From positions 42,712 to 106,711 of the forward strand of contig JAZTWX010000042.1 of assembly GCA_045636125.1 (NCBI GenBank): 64,000 nt of DNA, written 5' to 3'. The DNA comes from HGM04593 sp045636125 (GTDB lineage: Bacteria; Bacteroidota; Bacteroidia; Bacteroidales; Bacteroidaceae). The position numbers were made by a program, and so were the translations under genes. Below, in pieces: positions 31,195 to 38,347 of this stretch. Below the pieces are notes generated by a model. The model was given only the letters and a program-made list of their open reading frames with translations. It was not told the DNA's origin and did no database searches. Position 1 is the first letter of the stretch. Each line of letters begins with the position of its first letter.

Positions 31195-32772
31195 TTATTT
31201 TATCTCAGATTCCTCTTTCATATCAATCTCCTTGCCGGCCTTGTCGTAGAAATGGTATTCAAGGTAGGCGACTTTTTGGTCGGGGATGATACGTATTCCT
31301 AAACTGTATTTCATCTGCCACTTGCGGTAGAGTGATATTATACCTTTCTTTAAGTAGGCAGCTACGTAGGGATGAACGTGTAGCTTGAATCTCTTTATTC
31401 CAAGGGTGTTCACCATTGTTTCAATCTTACTCTCCAATGTGTCGGTAAATAGTATCGACGACTGTATTTTTCCCTTTCCGAAGCACACGGGGCAGCTCTC
31501 TTCCACGGCGAGGTTTACTGCTGGGCGCACTCGCTGGCGTGTTATCTGCATAAGGCCGAATTTGCTCAACGGCAGAATGTTGTGCTTCGCACGGTCGCGG
31601 CTCATATTCTCGGTCATACGCTCGTAAAGAGCCTGACGGTGTTCGGCTTTGTCCATATCGATAAAGTCGACCACGATAATTCCGCCCATATCGCGCAGGC
31701 GCAGCTGTCGTGCAAGTTCGTCGGCTGCACCGAGATTCACTCCAAGGGCGTTCTCCTCTTGGGTACTTGCGTTGTTGCGTGAGCGGTTGCCGCTGTTTAC
31801 ATCGACCACGTGCAGTGCTTCGGTGTGTTCTATCACAAGGTAGGCGCCGCCCTTGAACGAGACTATGCGCCCGAATGAGGATTTTATCTGTTTGGTTATT
31901 CCGAAGTGGTCGAAAATTGGTTGTTCGCCTCGGTAGAGCTTGATGATGTCGGTGCTCTCGGGTGCTATGATTGATACGTAGTCCCTTATTCTCTTGTAGA
32001 CATCGATGTTGTTTACGTGTATGCTCTCGTACGAGGGGTTGAAAAGGTCGCGCAGGAGCGCGAGTGTTCTGTCCGACTCTTCGTGAACAATGGTGGGTGG
32101 CTTGGTGCTTTTCTGCACTTTGCCCACAAGTGTCTCCCAGTTGTTTACAAGGCTGCGCAGTTCGGCGTCGAGCTCGGCAACCTTTTTGCCTTCGGCAACG
32201 GTGCGCACTATTATCCCGAAATTCCTGGGTTTTATGCTTTGCAGCAGTTGCTTGAGCCTTGTACGCTCCTCGGGAGACTTTATCTTTGACGATACTGATA
32301 CCTTGTCCTCAAAAGGTATGAGTATTAAAAAACGGCCGGCAAAAGAGAGCTCACAGGTGAGCCTGGGTCCTTTGGTGTTTATGGGTTCTTTGGTTATCTG
32401 TACCAAAATCTCTTGCCCGGTCTGCAAAGCTTCCGAAATGTTGCCCTCCTTTTTCTTTTCGGGCATTATGGAAGCCTTTGATATGGGGAAGGTTTTTTTG
32501 CGGTCGCTTGTTACCTGTTTAAGGTATTTCTGTAGAGAGTAGAATTGTTCTCCTAAATCTAAATAGTGAAGGAATGCTTCTTTTTCGGAACCTATGTCAA
32601 CAAAGCAGGCATTTAGCCCGGGCATAATTTTCTTTACACGCCCAAGGTATATATTGCCCACAGAGAATGTTTCTGTCTGTTCCTCCTTTTGGAATTCTAC
32701 CAACTGCTTTTCTTCGGTGATGGCAATTGCAATTTCGTTGGAGTGAACATCTACAATAAGTTCGCTTGTCAC
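31195..32772 (-). CDS. rng: Ribonuclease G / E family endoribonuclease
   Basis: 525 residues. An S1-like domain (about 35-120, NIYLGRVKKIMPGLNACFVDIG) is followed by the catalytic DNase I-like region with VVDFIDMDKAEHR, holding the metal-binding aspartates. The zinc-link motif is CPVCFGKGK. It trims 16S rRNA and decays mRNA. The RNase E-type C-terminal degradosome scaffold is missing, so it is a catalytic-core (RNase G-like) form. It is the last gene of a minus-strand block, but a terminator at 32867-32915 separates it from the HU genes. Its leader carries a 14-bp direct repeat (GGTGAGCCTCTTTG at 32795-32808 and 32814-32827). Confidence 0.94.
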   Translation of the reverse strand: MTSELIVDVHSNEIAIAITEEKQLVEFQKEEQTETFSVGNIYLGRVKKIMPGLNACFVDIGSEKEAFLHYLDLGEQFYSLQKYLKQVTSDRKKTFPISKASIMPEKKKEGNISEALQTGQEILVQITKEPINTKGPRLTCELSFAGRFLILIPFEDKVSVSSKIKSPEERTRLKQLLQSIKPRNFGIIVRTVAEGKKVAELDAELRSLVNNWETLVGKVQKSTKPPTIVHEESDRTLALLRDLFNPSYESIHVNNIDVYKRIRDYVSIIAPESTDIIKLYRGEQPIFDHFGITKQIKSSFGRIVSFKGGAYLVIEHTEALHVVDVNSGNRSRNNASTQEENALGVNLGAADELARQLRLRDMGGIIVVDFIDMDKAEHRQALYERMTENMSRDRAKHNILPLSKFGLMQITRQRVRPAVNLAVEESCPVCFGKGKIQSSILFTDTLESKIETMVNTLGIKRFKLHVHPYVAAYLKKGIISLYRKWQMKYSLGIRIIPDQKVAYLEYHFYDKAGKEIDMKEESEIK

Positions 32773-32866
32773 AATAATTCGTTATTTTAGATTCGGTGAG
32801 CCTCTTTGTTCAAGGTGAGCCTCTTTGACCTTTTACGTTTTTAGGGTTCGTTTCTTTTTCAAAAAC

Positions 32867-32915
32867 AAAAAACAAACTTGTAGATAAGATTCCTATCCTT
32901 GCAAGTTTGTTTTTT
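32867..32915 (-). terminator. Terminator of the HU/COX24-like operon
   Basis: AAAAAACAAACTTG (32867-32880) pairs with CAAGTTTGTTTTTT (32902-32915); on the minus strand it ends in a T run just after the 29-aa gene. Confidence 0.8.
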
Positions 32916-32934
32916 GTGTCTATTCAGACTGAGC

Positions 32935-33024
32935 TTACTTGCTCTTATGTCTGTTCTTTCTCAATCTTTTTTTACGCTTGTGCGTAGACATCTTATGTCT
33001 TTTTTTCTTTTTTCCGCTAGGCAT
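32935..33024 (-). CDS. 29-aa basic protein, AURKAIP1/COX24 (bS22-like) family
   Basis: A very short gene. It starts ATG at 33024 and ends TAA at 32935. The product begins MPSGKKKKRHKMSTHKRKKR and ends LRKNRHKSK, so 20 of 29 residues are Lys, Arg or His. Short proteins of this pattern in Bacteroidota are assigned to the COX24/AURKAIP1 domain family, related to mitochondrial ribosomal protein mS38 and mycobacterial bS22, which bind the small subunit near the decoding centre. It lies 32 bp after the HU stop and before a terminator, so it is expressed with HU. Family membership is from memory of the pattern; the reading frame itself is certain. Confidence 0.8.
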   Translation of the reverse strand: MPSGKKKKRHKMSTHKRKKRLRKNRHKSK

Positions 33025-33056
33025 AGTCGTTAATAAATTTATGAATTAATAATTAA

Positions 33057-33332
33057 TTATTTTTTTACCTCCTCGATAAAAGTTTTTGCAGGCTTGAATG
33101 CGGGAATATCGTGAGCGGGAATGATAATAGTCTTTTCCTTGTGTATGTCACGGGCTGTTTTTTCGGCTCTCTGCTTAATGATGAAGCTACCGAATCCGCG
33201 TAGATATACCGGCTCGTGATTTGCTAAAGATGTCTTCACAATCTCCATGAATGATTCTACTGAAGCAAGAACCATTGCCTTCTCAATACCTGTCTTCTTT
33301 GCAATCTCGTTTACAATCTCTGCTTTTGTCAT
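33057..33332 (-). CDS. HU/IHF family DNA-binding protein
   Basis: 91 residues. MTKAEIVNEIAKKTGIEKAM, then VESFMEIVKTSLANHEPVYLRGFGSF (dimer core) and the flexible arm ending in IPAFKPAKTFIEEV are canonical. The arm carries IIPAHDIPAFKP with the intercalating proline. It bends DNA and compacts the nucleoid as a dimer. First gene of the operon with the 29-aa basic protein. The -7 box TATATTTG is on the minus strand at 33384-33391, and a perfect 13-bp palindrome (33354-33366) lies between box and gene. Confidence 0.95.
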   Translation of the reverse strand: MTKAEIVNEIAKKTGIEKAMVLASVESFMEIVKTSLANHEPVYLRGFGSFIIKQRAEKTARDIHKEKTIIIPAHDIPAFKPAKTFIEEVKK

Positions 33333-33353
33333 TTTGTTTGTCGATTTTATATT

Positions 33354-33391
33354 ATGAATGATTCATATTCTAATTTCGGAAGGCAAATATA
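33354..33391 (-). promoter_or_regulatory. HU promoter box with adjacent palindrome
   Basis: Minus-strand TATATTTG (complement of 33384-33391) followed downstream by ATGAATGATTCAT (33354-33366), a perfect 6-1-6 palindrome located about 20 nt into the transcript: a possible operator. Confidence 0.5.
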
Positions 33392-33669
33392 TAGCTTTTT
33401 TTGTTTCTATCGAAATTTAATGGCTTTTTTTTGACTAAAAAACGCTGTTTCTCACCTTCTTGTGCCATTTTTTCGCGGTTTTTTCGCTTGGCTGTTGCAT
33501 TTATTGCCCCCGCTTTTCTATTTTTATGCAATTCTGTTTCATTTGCGGCAAATCTCCTCGTCTGCTTGGCTGTGCCTTCGCCCGCTTATTTGACTTTGGC
33601 GAATCTGCTTTCGTTCGCTGCAAAAATCAAATAAATTTGTTTTTGCTCGCTTACTCGCAGATTTATTAT

Positions 33670-33734
33670 TATATTTGCAAAATATTTCAGTATTATATAT
33701 TAATTTAATATTTTTGAATGCCCGCGTCGCGGGC
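33670..33734 (+). promoter_or_regulatory. ssb promoter box and leader hairpin
   Basis: TATATTTG at 33670-33677, then in the leader GCCCGC-GTC-GCGGGC (33720-33734), a compact GC hairpin in otherwise AT-rich sequence, 39 bp before the ssb ATG. It lacks a U tract directly behind it, so it is not a standard terminator. Confidence 0.55.
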
Positions 33735-33772
33735 GTTTCAATAGAAATTGTAATAATTAAAATTTTAAGAAT

Positions 33773-34159
33773 ATGTCAGTAAACAAAGTTATTTTGATTG
33801 GTAACGTGGGTAAGAACCCCGATGTTCGTCATTTGGATCGTAATGTGGCTGTGGCCAATATGGTAATTGCTACAACCGAGCGTGCTTACACTTTGCAGAA
33901 TGGTACACAGGTGCCCGAGAGAACCGAGTGGCACAATGTGGTGCTTTGGGGTGGTCTTGCTGAGGTTGCCGAGAAGTATGTTCACAAAGGAGACAGAATT
34001 TATGTAGAGGGAAAAATAAGAACAAATACTTACGAGGACCAGAACGGTATACGTCGTTACCGCACCGAGATTTTGGCCGAGACAATGGAGATGCTTTCGT
34101 CACGTGGAACAACTCCCTCGCCTCTCGAAGGTCCTGCAACAGATAGTTCGGTTTTTTAA
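33773..34159 (+). CDS. ssb: Single-stranded DNA-binding protein
   Basis: 128 residues. The OB fold is clear: MSVNKVILIGNVGKNPDVRH, RTEWHNVVLWGGLAEVAEKYV, KGDRIYVEGKIRTNTYEDQNG and RYRTEILAETMEML. It coats single-stranded DNA in replication and repair. The C-terminal tail is very short and ends TDSSVF. The usual acidic tip (such as DDLPF), through which SSB recruits partner proteins, is reduced to one Asp and the final Phe. First gene of ssb-gldE-PPTase, a layout conserved in Bacteroidota. Confidence 0.95.
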   Translation: MSVNKVILIGNVGKNPDVRHLDRNVAVANMVIATTERAYTLQNGTQVPERTEWHNVVLWGGLAEVAEKYVHKGDRIYVEGKIRTNTYEDQNGIRRYRTEILAETMEMLSSRGTTPSPLEGPATDSSVF

Positions 34160-34179
34160 TTAATGCCTTTTATTGATTG

Positions 34180-35511
34180 ATGATACCTGCTTTTTTGCAG
34201 CTTTTTGCATTTGCACTCCCCGAGGTTAGCGTTACAGCTCCCTCGGCGGGTGCAATAATAGCTTTATTGCTTGCCTTTGTGCTGTTGCTCTTTTCGGCTT
34301 TTGCATCGGGTTCCGAAATTGCCTTTTTCTCGCTCACCCGCAGTGAGCTTGAAGAGGCGGCTGAGAGCCGTTCGGTGTCGGCCCAACACTTGCTTGCAAT
34401 GTTGAAAGAGCCCGAGCGTTTGCTGGCAACAATTCTCATTATTAATGATTTTGTTAATGTGGGCATTGTAATGCTGCTCAACTTTTTCTTTATGTCGATA
34501 TTCTCGTTCGGCGAAAATGCTCGTTGGGTAGAGTTTCTGGTGCTCACAGTAATCCTTACATTCCTTCTGTTGCTCTTTGGTGAGGTGATGCCGAAAATAT
34601 ATTCAAAGAACAATGTGCACCGTTTTGCATACGCAGCCTCAAACGGTCTTTATTTGCTCTTTCGTCTTTTGACTCCCTTTTCGTCGTTGCTTGTGCGCTC
34701 GACCGCATTCACCGAGCGTTTGGCGTCGAAGGCCAACTATTCTCTCTCGGTAGACGAACTTGAGCAGGCGCTCGAGCTTACCGACAAGAAGGAGATTGGC
34801 GAGCAGAAGAATATGCTGGAGGGTATTATACGCTTCGGCGATGAGACGGTGCGCAGTATTATGACCTCGCGTCTCGATATTGTGATGCTCGATATACGTG
34901 CGTCTTATACCGATGTTCTCCGCTGTGCGGCCGATAATGCTTATTCGCGCATTCCCGTGTACGCAGGTACGCAGGACGATATTCGTGGCGTGCTCTACAT
35001 CAAAGACCTTTTGCCCTATCTTAACCGTGGTGCCAATTTCCGTTGGCAGTCGCTCATACGCCAGCCCTATTTCGTGCCCGAAACAAAGAAAATCGACGAT
35101 CTTCTGTGCGATTTCCAGACTGTGCGCGTGCATATGGCCATTGTGGTCGACGAGTTCGGCGGAGTTTCGGGTCTTGTTACGCTGGAGGATATCATAGAGG
35201 AGATTGTGGGCGAGATTAACGACGAGTTCGACGAGCCCGATACTTCGTATGAGCGTATAGACGACCACACTATTGTGTTCGAGGGAAAGACTATGTTGTC
35301 CGATTTCTACAAGATAATGGACCTCGACGGCGACCTTTTTGAGGATGTTGCCGGTGAAGCCGATACGCTTGCGGGCCTCCTCCTTGAAATAAAAGGCGAG
35401 TTCCCGCGCTTGCACGAAAAGATTGAATGTGCGGGCGTTGTGTTCGAGGTTATGGTAAAGGACAAGCACCGTCTTGTGAAAATTAAAGCGACCGTGCCTC
35501 CTGTGGCTTGA
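34180..35511 (+). CDS. gldE: Gliding motility-associated GldE / CorC-HlyC family membrane protein
   Basis: 443 residues. An N-terminal DUF21 (CNNM) membrane domain with about four helices (GAIIALLLAFVLLLFSAFASGSEIAFFSLTRSEL is its signature region, about 23-56), a CBS pair (about 200-325: IMTSRLDIVMLD and VHMAIVVDEFGGVSGLVTLEDI), and a C-terminal CorC_HlyC domain. Family members are linked to Mg/Co transport. In gliding Bacteroidota this gene is next to ssb and called gldE; non-gliding relatives keep it, so motility is not implied here. I use the ATG at 34180; a TTG three bases earlier is possible. Confidence 0.85.
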   Translation: MIPAFLQLFAFALPEVSVTAPSAGAIIALLLAFVLLLFSAFASGSEIAFFSLTRSELEEAAESRSVSAQHLLAMLKEPERLLATILIINDFVNVGIVMLLNFFFMSIFSFGENARWVEFLVLTVILTFLLLLFGEVMPKIYSKNNVHRFAYAASNGLYLLFRLLTPFSSLLVRSTAFTERLASKANYSLSVDELEQALELTDKKEIGEQKNMLEGIIRFGDETVRSIMTSRLDIVMLDIRASYTDVLRCAADNAYSRIPVYAGTQDDIRGVLYIKDLLPYLNRGANFRWQSLIRQPYFVPETKKIDDLLCDFQTVRVHMAIVVDEFGGVSGLVTLEDIIEEIVGEINDEFDEPDTSYERIDDHTIVFEGKTMLSDFYKIMDLDGDLFEDVAGEADTLAGLLLEIKGEFPRLHEKIECAGVVFEVMVKDKHRLVKIKATVPPVA

Positions 35512-35522
35512 CATCATCTCTT

Positions 35523-36206
35523 ATGCCGCTTTTTCGCAAATACAATTGTGCGGGTGCGCTTGTGGCTGTGTGGCGCATAACAGAGAGTGCCGAGTGGCTG
35601 CTCTCACAGCTGTCGCCTGCTGAGCGCGAAACTGCATTGGCTTTTCGTGGCGAGCGACGCAGGAGCGAGTGGGCGGCAACCCGCCTGTTGTTGCGTGAAC
35701 TTTTGGGTGCCGGTGCGGCCGTTGTGTACGATGCTTGCGGCAAGCCTTCCCTTGCCGGTGGTGGCAATGTGAGTATTTCCCACACGCGCGGCTATGCGGC
35801 GGTTGCTCTTTGTGAAAATAATCCCGTAGGGCTTGATATTGAGCTTTGCGACAGGGTGGTGGGGGCTGTTAAAGAACGTTTCCTGCTCGAAGGGGAATTG
35901 GATTGCTATCCACCACAGGAACTTGATGCAGCGGCTCTCTTGCGCTGGACAGCGTCGGAGGCCCTCTTTAAGCTTGTTGGTGATTTGGGCGGTAACTTCC
36001 GCGACAATATTCTGCTTGGGCATAAAGCTCCGTTGCAGCCTGCCTCTACATTGGAAATGAGTGTAGTGGGTCTGCAATGCAATGATAAATTCTGCTTGAC
36101 TTATGCTTTTGATGTTCCGTTACTGCTTGCCTTGTGCTGCAGAAATGTTCCCTCTTGCAAGGGCGGCTCTTTTGAGCTCATTTACGGGGCTGAGAAAATT
36201 GAGTAG
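35523..36206 (+). CDS. 4'-phosphopantetheinyl transferase superfamily protein
   Basis: 227 residues. VSISHTRGYAAVAL, GLDIELCD (metal-binding D and E) and LLRWTASEALFKLVGD are the superfamily motifs; the last normally reads W-x-x-K-E-A-x-x-K and here has Ser in place of the first Lys. It moves the phosphopantetheine arm of CoA to a carrier protein. The Sfp-type pseudo-dimer length fits a broad-specificity enzyme. An in-frame TTG at 35508 overlaps the gldE stop and is an alternative start. It closes the ssb-gldE-PPTase group. Confidence 0.8.
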   Translation: MPLFRKYNCAGALVAVWRITESAEWLLSQLSPAERETALAFRGERRRSEWAATRLLLRELLGAGAAVVYDACGKPSLAGGGNVSISHTRGYAAVALCENNPVGLDIELCDRVVGAVKERFLLEGELDCYPPQELDAAALLRWTASEALFKLVGDLGGNFRDNILLGHKAPLQPASTLEMSVVGLQCNDKFCLTYAFDVPLLLALCCRNVPSCKGGSFELIYGAEKIE

Positions 36207-36293
36207 TTTTTTTGAGTTTTTATTGTTGTGGCGCGGAATAAAGTGCTGCTCTTTTGTTCTTGAATAAATGTGTAATTGTAAATTGTAGTCGTT

Positions 36294-36833
36294 ATGGTAA
36301 ACGTGGTTGTTCGCAGTTTGAGTGTAATTGTGCTTGGTGTGCTTATGGTGGTGTTGCGTGAGCAATTCTTGCCCGTGATAATTCAGTTTATAGGTGCGGC
36401 CTTCGTGGTGTCGGGCGTGATTGCGCTTTTCAACCTTTATCTGGTTGCTAAACGCGGAATGTCGCGCGTGCTCGATACAGTGGTGCTTGGTGCTGCGGGT
36501 TCGGCCGGGGTTATTCTGGGTGCGTGGCTGTTGCTGTCGCCCGGTTTCTTCCTCTCGCTTGTAATGACAATATTGGGCGTGCTGCTGTTGCTGTCAGGCA
36601 TTTACCAGCTGGCTCTTTTGCTTGGTGCGCACAGACGTGTCGGTGTGTCGGGCTACCTGTATGTTGTTCCCGTGGTGCTTGTTATCGCCGGGGTTTTTGT
36701 TATTGTTAATCCGTTCGGCGCAGCCGGCCTTCCCTTTTTGCTGGTGGGCGTGGGCGCTGTTTTTGCCGGGCTTTCCGATGTTGTGAGTTATTTCTATCTG
36801 TTGCACCGCCGTCGTGTGGCCGGCAGCAAGTAG
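36294..36833 (+). CDS. DUF308 (HdeD-like) membrane protein
   Basis: 179 residues consisting of six hydrophobic segments in three similar pairs (LSVIVLGVLMVVLREQF, VLGAAGSAGVILGAWLLLSPGF, VVPVVLVIAGVFVIVNPFG), the pattern of DUF308 / HdeD proteins. HdeD contributes to acid resistance in E. coli at high density; nothing here proves that role. It stands alone, with no consensus promoter visible in the short upstream spacer. Confidence 0.8.
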   Translation: MVNVVVRSLSVIVLGVLMVVLREQFLPVIIQFIGAAFVVSGVIALFNLYLVAKRGMSRVLDTVVLGAAGSAGVILGAWLLLSPGFFLSLVMTILGVLLLLSGIYQLALLLGAHRRVGVSGYLYVVPVVLVIAGVFVIVNPFGAAGLPFLLVGVGAVFAGLSDVVSYFYLLHRRRVAGSK

Positions 36834-37012
36834 AGCGTGGCTCATTTTTTTTCTGCACGGGCAAGTGAAAAAAGTGGTTAGGAAATGTGCTTTTTTCGTA
36901 AAAAAATGACATCTTTGCATTTGTGATGCCCATAAAATGTAAAAACCTTTGAGAATGTCTCGTGGGTGGGGTATTTGTTTCTTTTGTAACCTGTATTGTG
37001 GCAGCGTTGCAA

Positions 37013-37020
37013 TAATTTTG
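37013..37020 (+). promoter_or_regulatory. Possible -7 box immediately before the LysE gene
   Basis: TAATTTTG ends 5 bp before the ATG at 37026, but no TTG lies at the right distance. A second candidate, CATCTTTG at 36910-36917, would give a normal leader of about 100 nt. I cannot decide between them. Confidence 0.35.
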
Positions 37021-37025
37021 ACACT

Positions 37026-37718
37026 ATGAATGAAATAAACGAGTTTTTTCAGCAATTTGTATCGCAGATGACGCTCTTGGAGATTGTCTTCAAGGGGGCA
37101 TTGATTGGAATAATAGCATCGGCGCCTATGGGTCCTGTGGGAATTCTGTGTGTGCAGCGTGCGCTCAACAAAGGCCGTGGCTATGGACTTATAACAGGTC
37201 TTGGAGCTGCGGTAAGCGACATACTCTATGCGCTTATAACAGGATACGGCCTCTCTTTCATATACGATTTTATCCACAACCGTTCGGCGCTCTTCTTCTT
37301 GCAATTGGGTGGCGCTGTGCTTATGTTTATTTTTGGTGTCCACACTTTCAGAACAAAACCAGCCAGCGACGGCTGCAAGGTGAGCCGTAACAAGAGCAGT
37401 TATGTGCAGAACGGCGTAACCGGTTTTTTCCTCGCTTTCTCGAACCCCCTTATAGTGCTTCTGTTTCTTGCACTTTTCACACCAATGAACTTTATGCTCC
37501 CCGAGCTTCCTTTGTATAACCAGTTTATCGGGTACCTCGCAATCTTCGGCGGTGCAATGCTGTGGTGGTTCTTTATTACTACTGTTGTGAGCAAGTTGCG
37601 CGAGCGTTTCGATGTGCGCGGCGTGTGGATTATAAACAGGGTTATCGGTGTACTTGTGATGGCCGGCTCGTTGATAGGTGCCATTCTCATTGTTACCGGA
37701 ATATATTCTTTTCATTAA
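37026..37718 (+). CDS. LysE/RhtB family exporter
   Basis: 230 residues, six predicted membrane helices. ASAPMGPVGILCVQRALNKGRGYGLITGLGAAVSD is the family signature, in particular P-x-G-P and G-x-G-A-A-x-x-D. These carriers export amino acids or related small molecules. I chose the ATG at 37026 (MNEINEFFQQF); the frame extends to 36996 without good support. The DUF4924 gene follows by 13 bp. Confidence 0.88.
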   Translation: MNEINEFFQQFVSQMTLLEIVFKGALIGIIASAPMGPVGILCVQRALNKGRGYGLITGLGAAVSDILYALITGYGLSFIYDFIHNRSALFFLQLGGAVLMFIFGVHTFRTKPASDGCKVSRNKSSYVQNGVTGFFLAFSNPLIVLLFLALFTPMNFMLPELPLYNQFIGYLAIFGGAMLWWFFITTVVSKLRERFDVRGVWIINRVIGVLVMAGSLIGAILIVTGIYSFH

Positions 37719-37731
37719 AAAATATTGAGTT

Positions 37732-38286
37732 TTGTTTGTTTCAAGAGAATTAAGAAATAAGAATATAGCAGAATATCTGCTGTATATGTGGCAGGTCGAA
37801 GACCTGCTTCGTGCATATAATCTGTCGGTCGAAAATGTGAAAAAGGCATTGGTCGACCCTTATAACCTGCCCCAGGAACAGGCTGCCGAGCTTGTCGAGT
37901 GGTACGGGAATCTTATAGAGATGATGCGTCAGGAGGATGTGAAAGAGAGCGGTCACCTGCAGATTAACAAGAACGTCATTATTGCGCTTGCCGAGCTTCA
38001 CCACCGTCTGCTAAAATCGTCGAAGGCACCCTTCTATTCGGCTGCCTATTACAAGGCTTTGCCATATATTGTGGAATTCCGTACAAAGAGCGATGGCCGC
38101 GAGAAGGGTGAGCTTGAAAACTGTTTCGACGCGTTGTATATTGTGTGGATGATGAAGATGCAGAAACGCGAAATAAACGAGGAGACATTGAAGGCTACCG
38201 GCGAAATAGGGAAATTTATCTCGATGCTCGCCCTTTATTATAAGGAGGATAAGGAGGGTAAACTCGACATTGACGATGAGGCTTGA
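37732..38286 (+). CDS. DUF4924 family protein, TTG start
   Basis: 184 residues, mostly helical and cytoplasmic. The start MFVSRELRNKNIAEYLLYMWQ matches the conserved opening of DUF4924 proteins in Bacteroidota, yet the first codon is TTG at 37732 and no in-frame ATG exists before the Met of YMWQ, so TTG is the real start. The C-terminus is acidic. The function of the family is unknown. It follows the LysE exporter closely and precedes prfC by 61 bp. Confidence 0.8.
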   Translation: MFVSRELRNKNIAEYLLYMWQVEDLLRAYNLSVENVKKALVDPYNLPQEQAAELVEWYGNLIEMMRQEDVKESGHLQINKNVIIALAELHHRLLKSSKAPFYSAAYYKALPYIVEFRTKSDGREKGELENCFDALYIVWMMKMQKREINEETLKATGEIGKFISMLALYYKEDKEGKLDIDDEA

Positions 38287-38347
38287 ATGAACTCTCCATT
38301 GATAAAAGAAAAATAATTGATATAACGATATAAACTACGAAGTTCAA

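Larger units (their letters stand above)
33333..33772. other. Divergent AT-rich spacer HU / ssb
   Basis: No gene. It holds the minus-strand HU promoter and palindrome, the plus-strand ssb -7 box at 33670-33677 and the leader hairpin below. Open frames at 33401-33708 are low-complexity and cysteine/phenylalanine-rich without family resemblance. Confidence 0.6.

Noticed and set aside
33401..33708. Two overlapping plus-strand frames in the HU/ssb spacer
   Set aside because: Phe/Cys-rich AT-driven sequence with no homology pattern; they lie across the ssb promoter.
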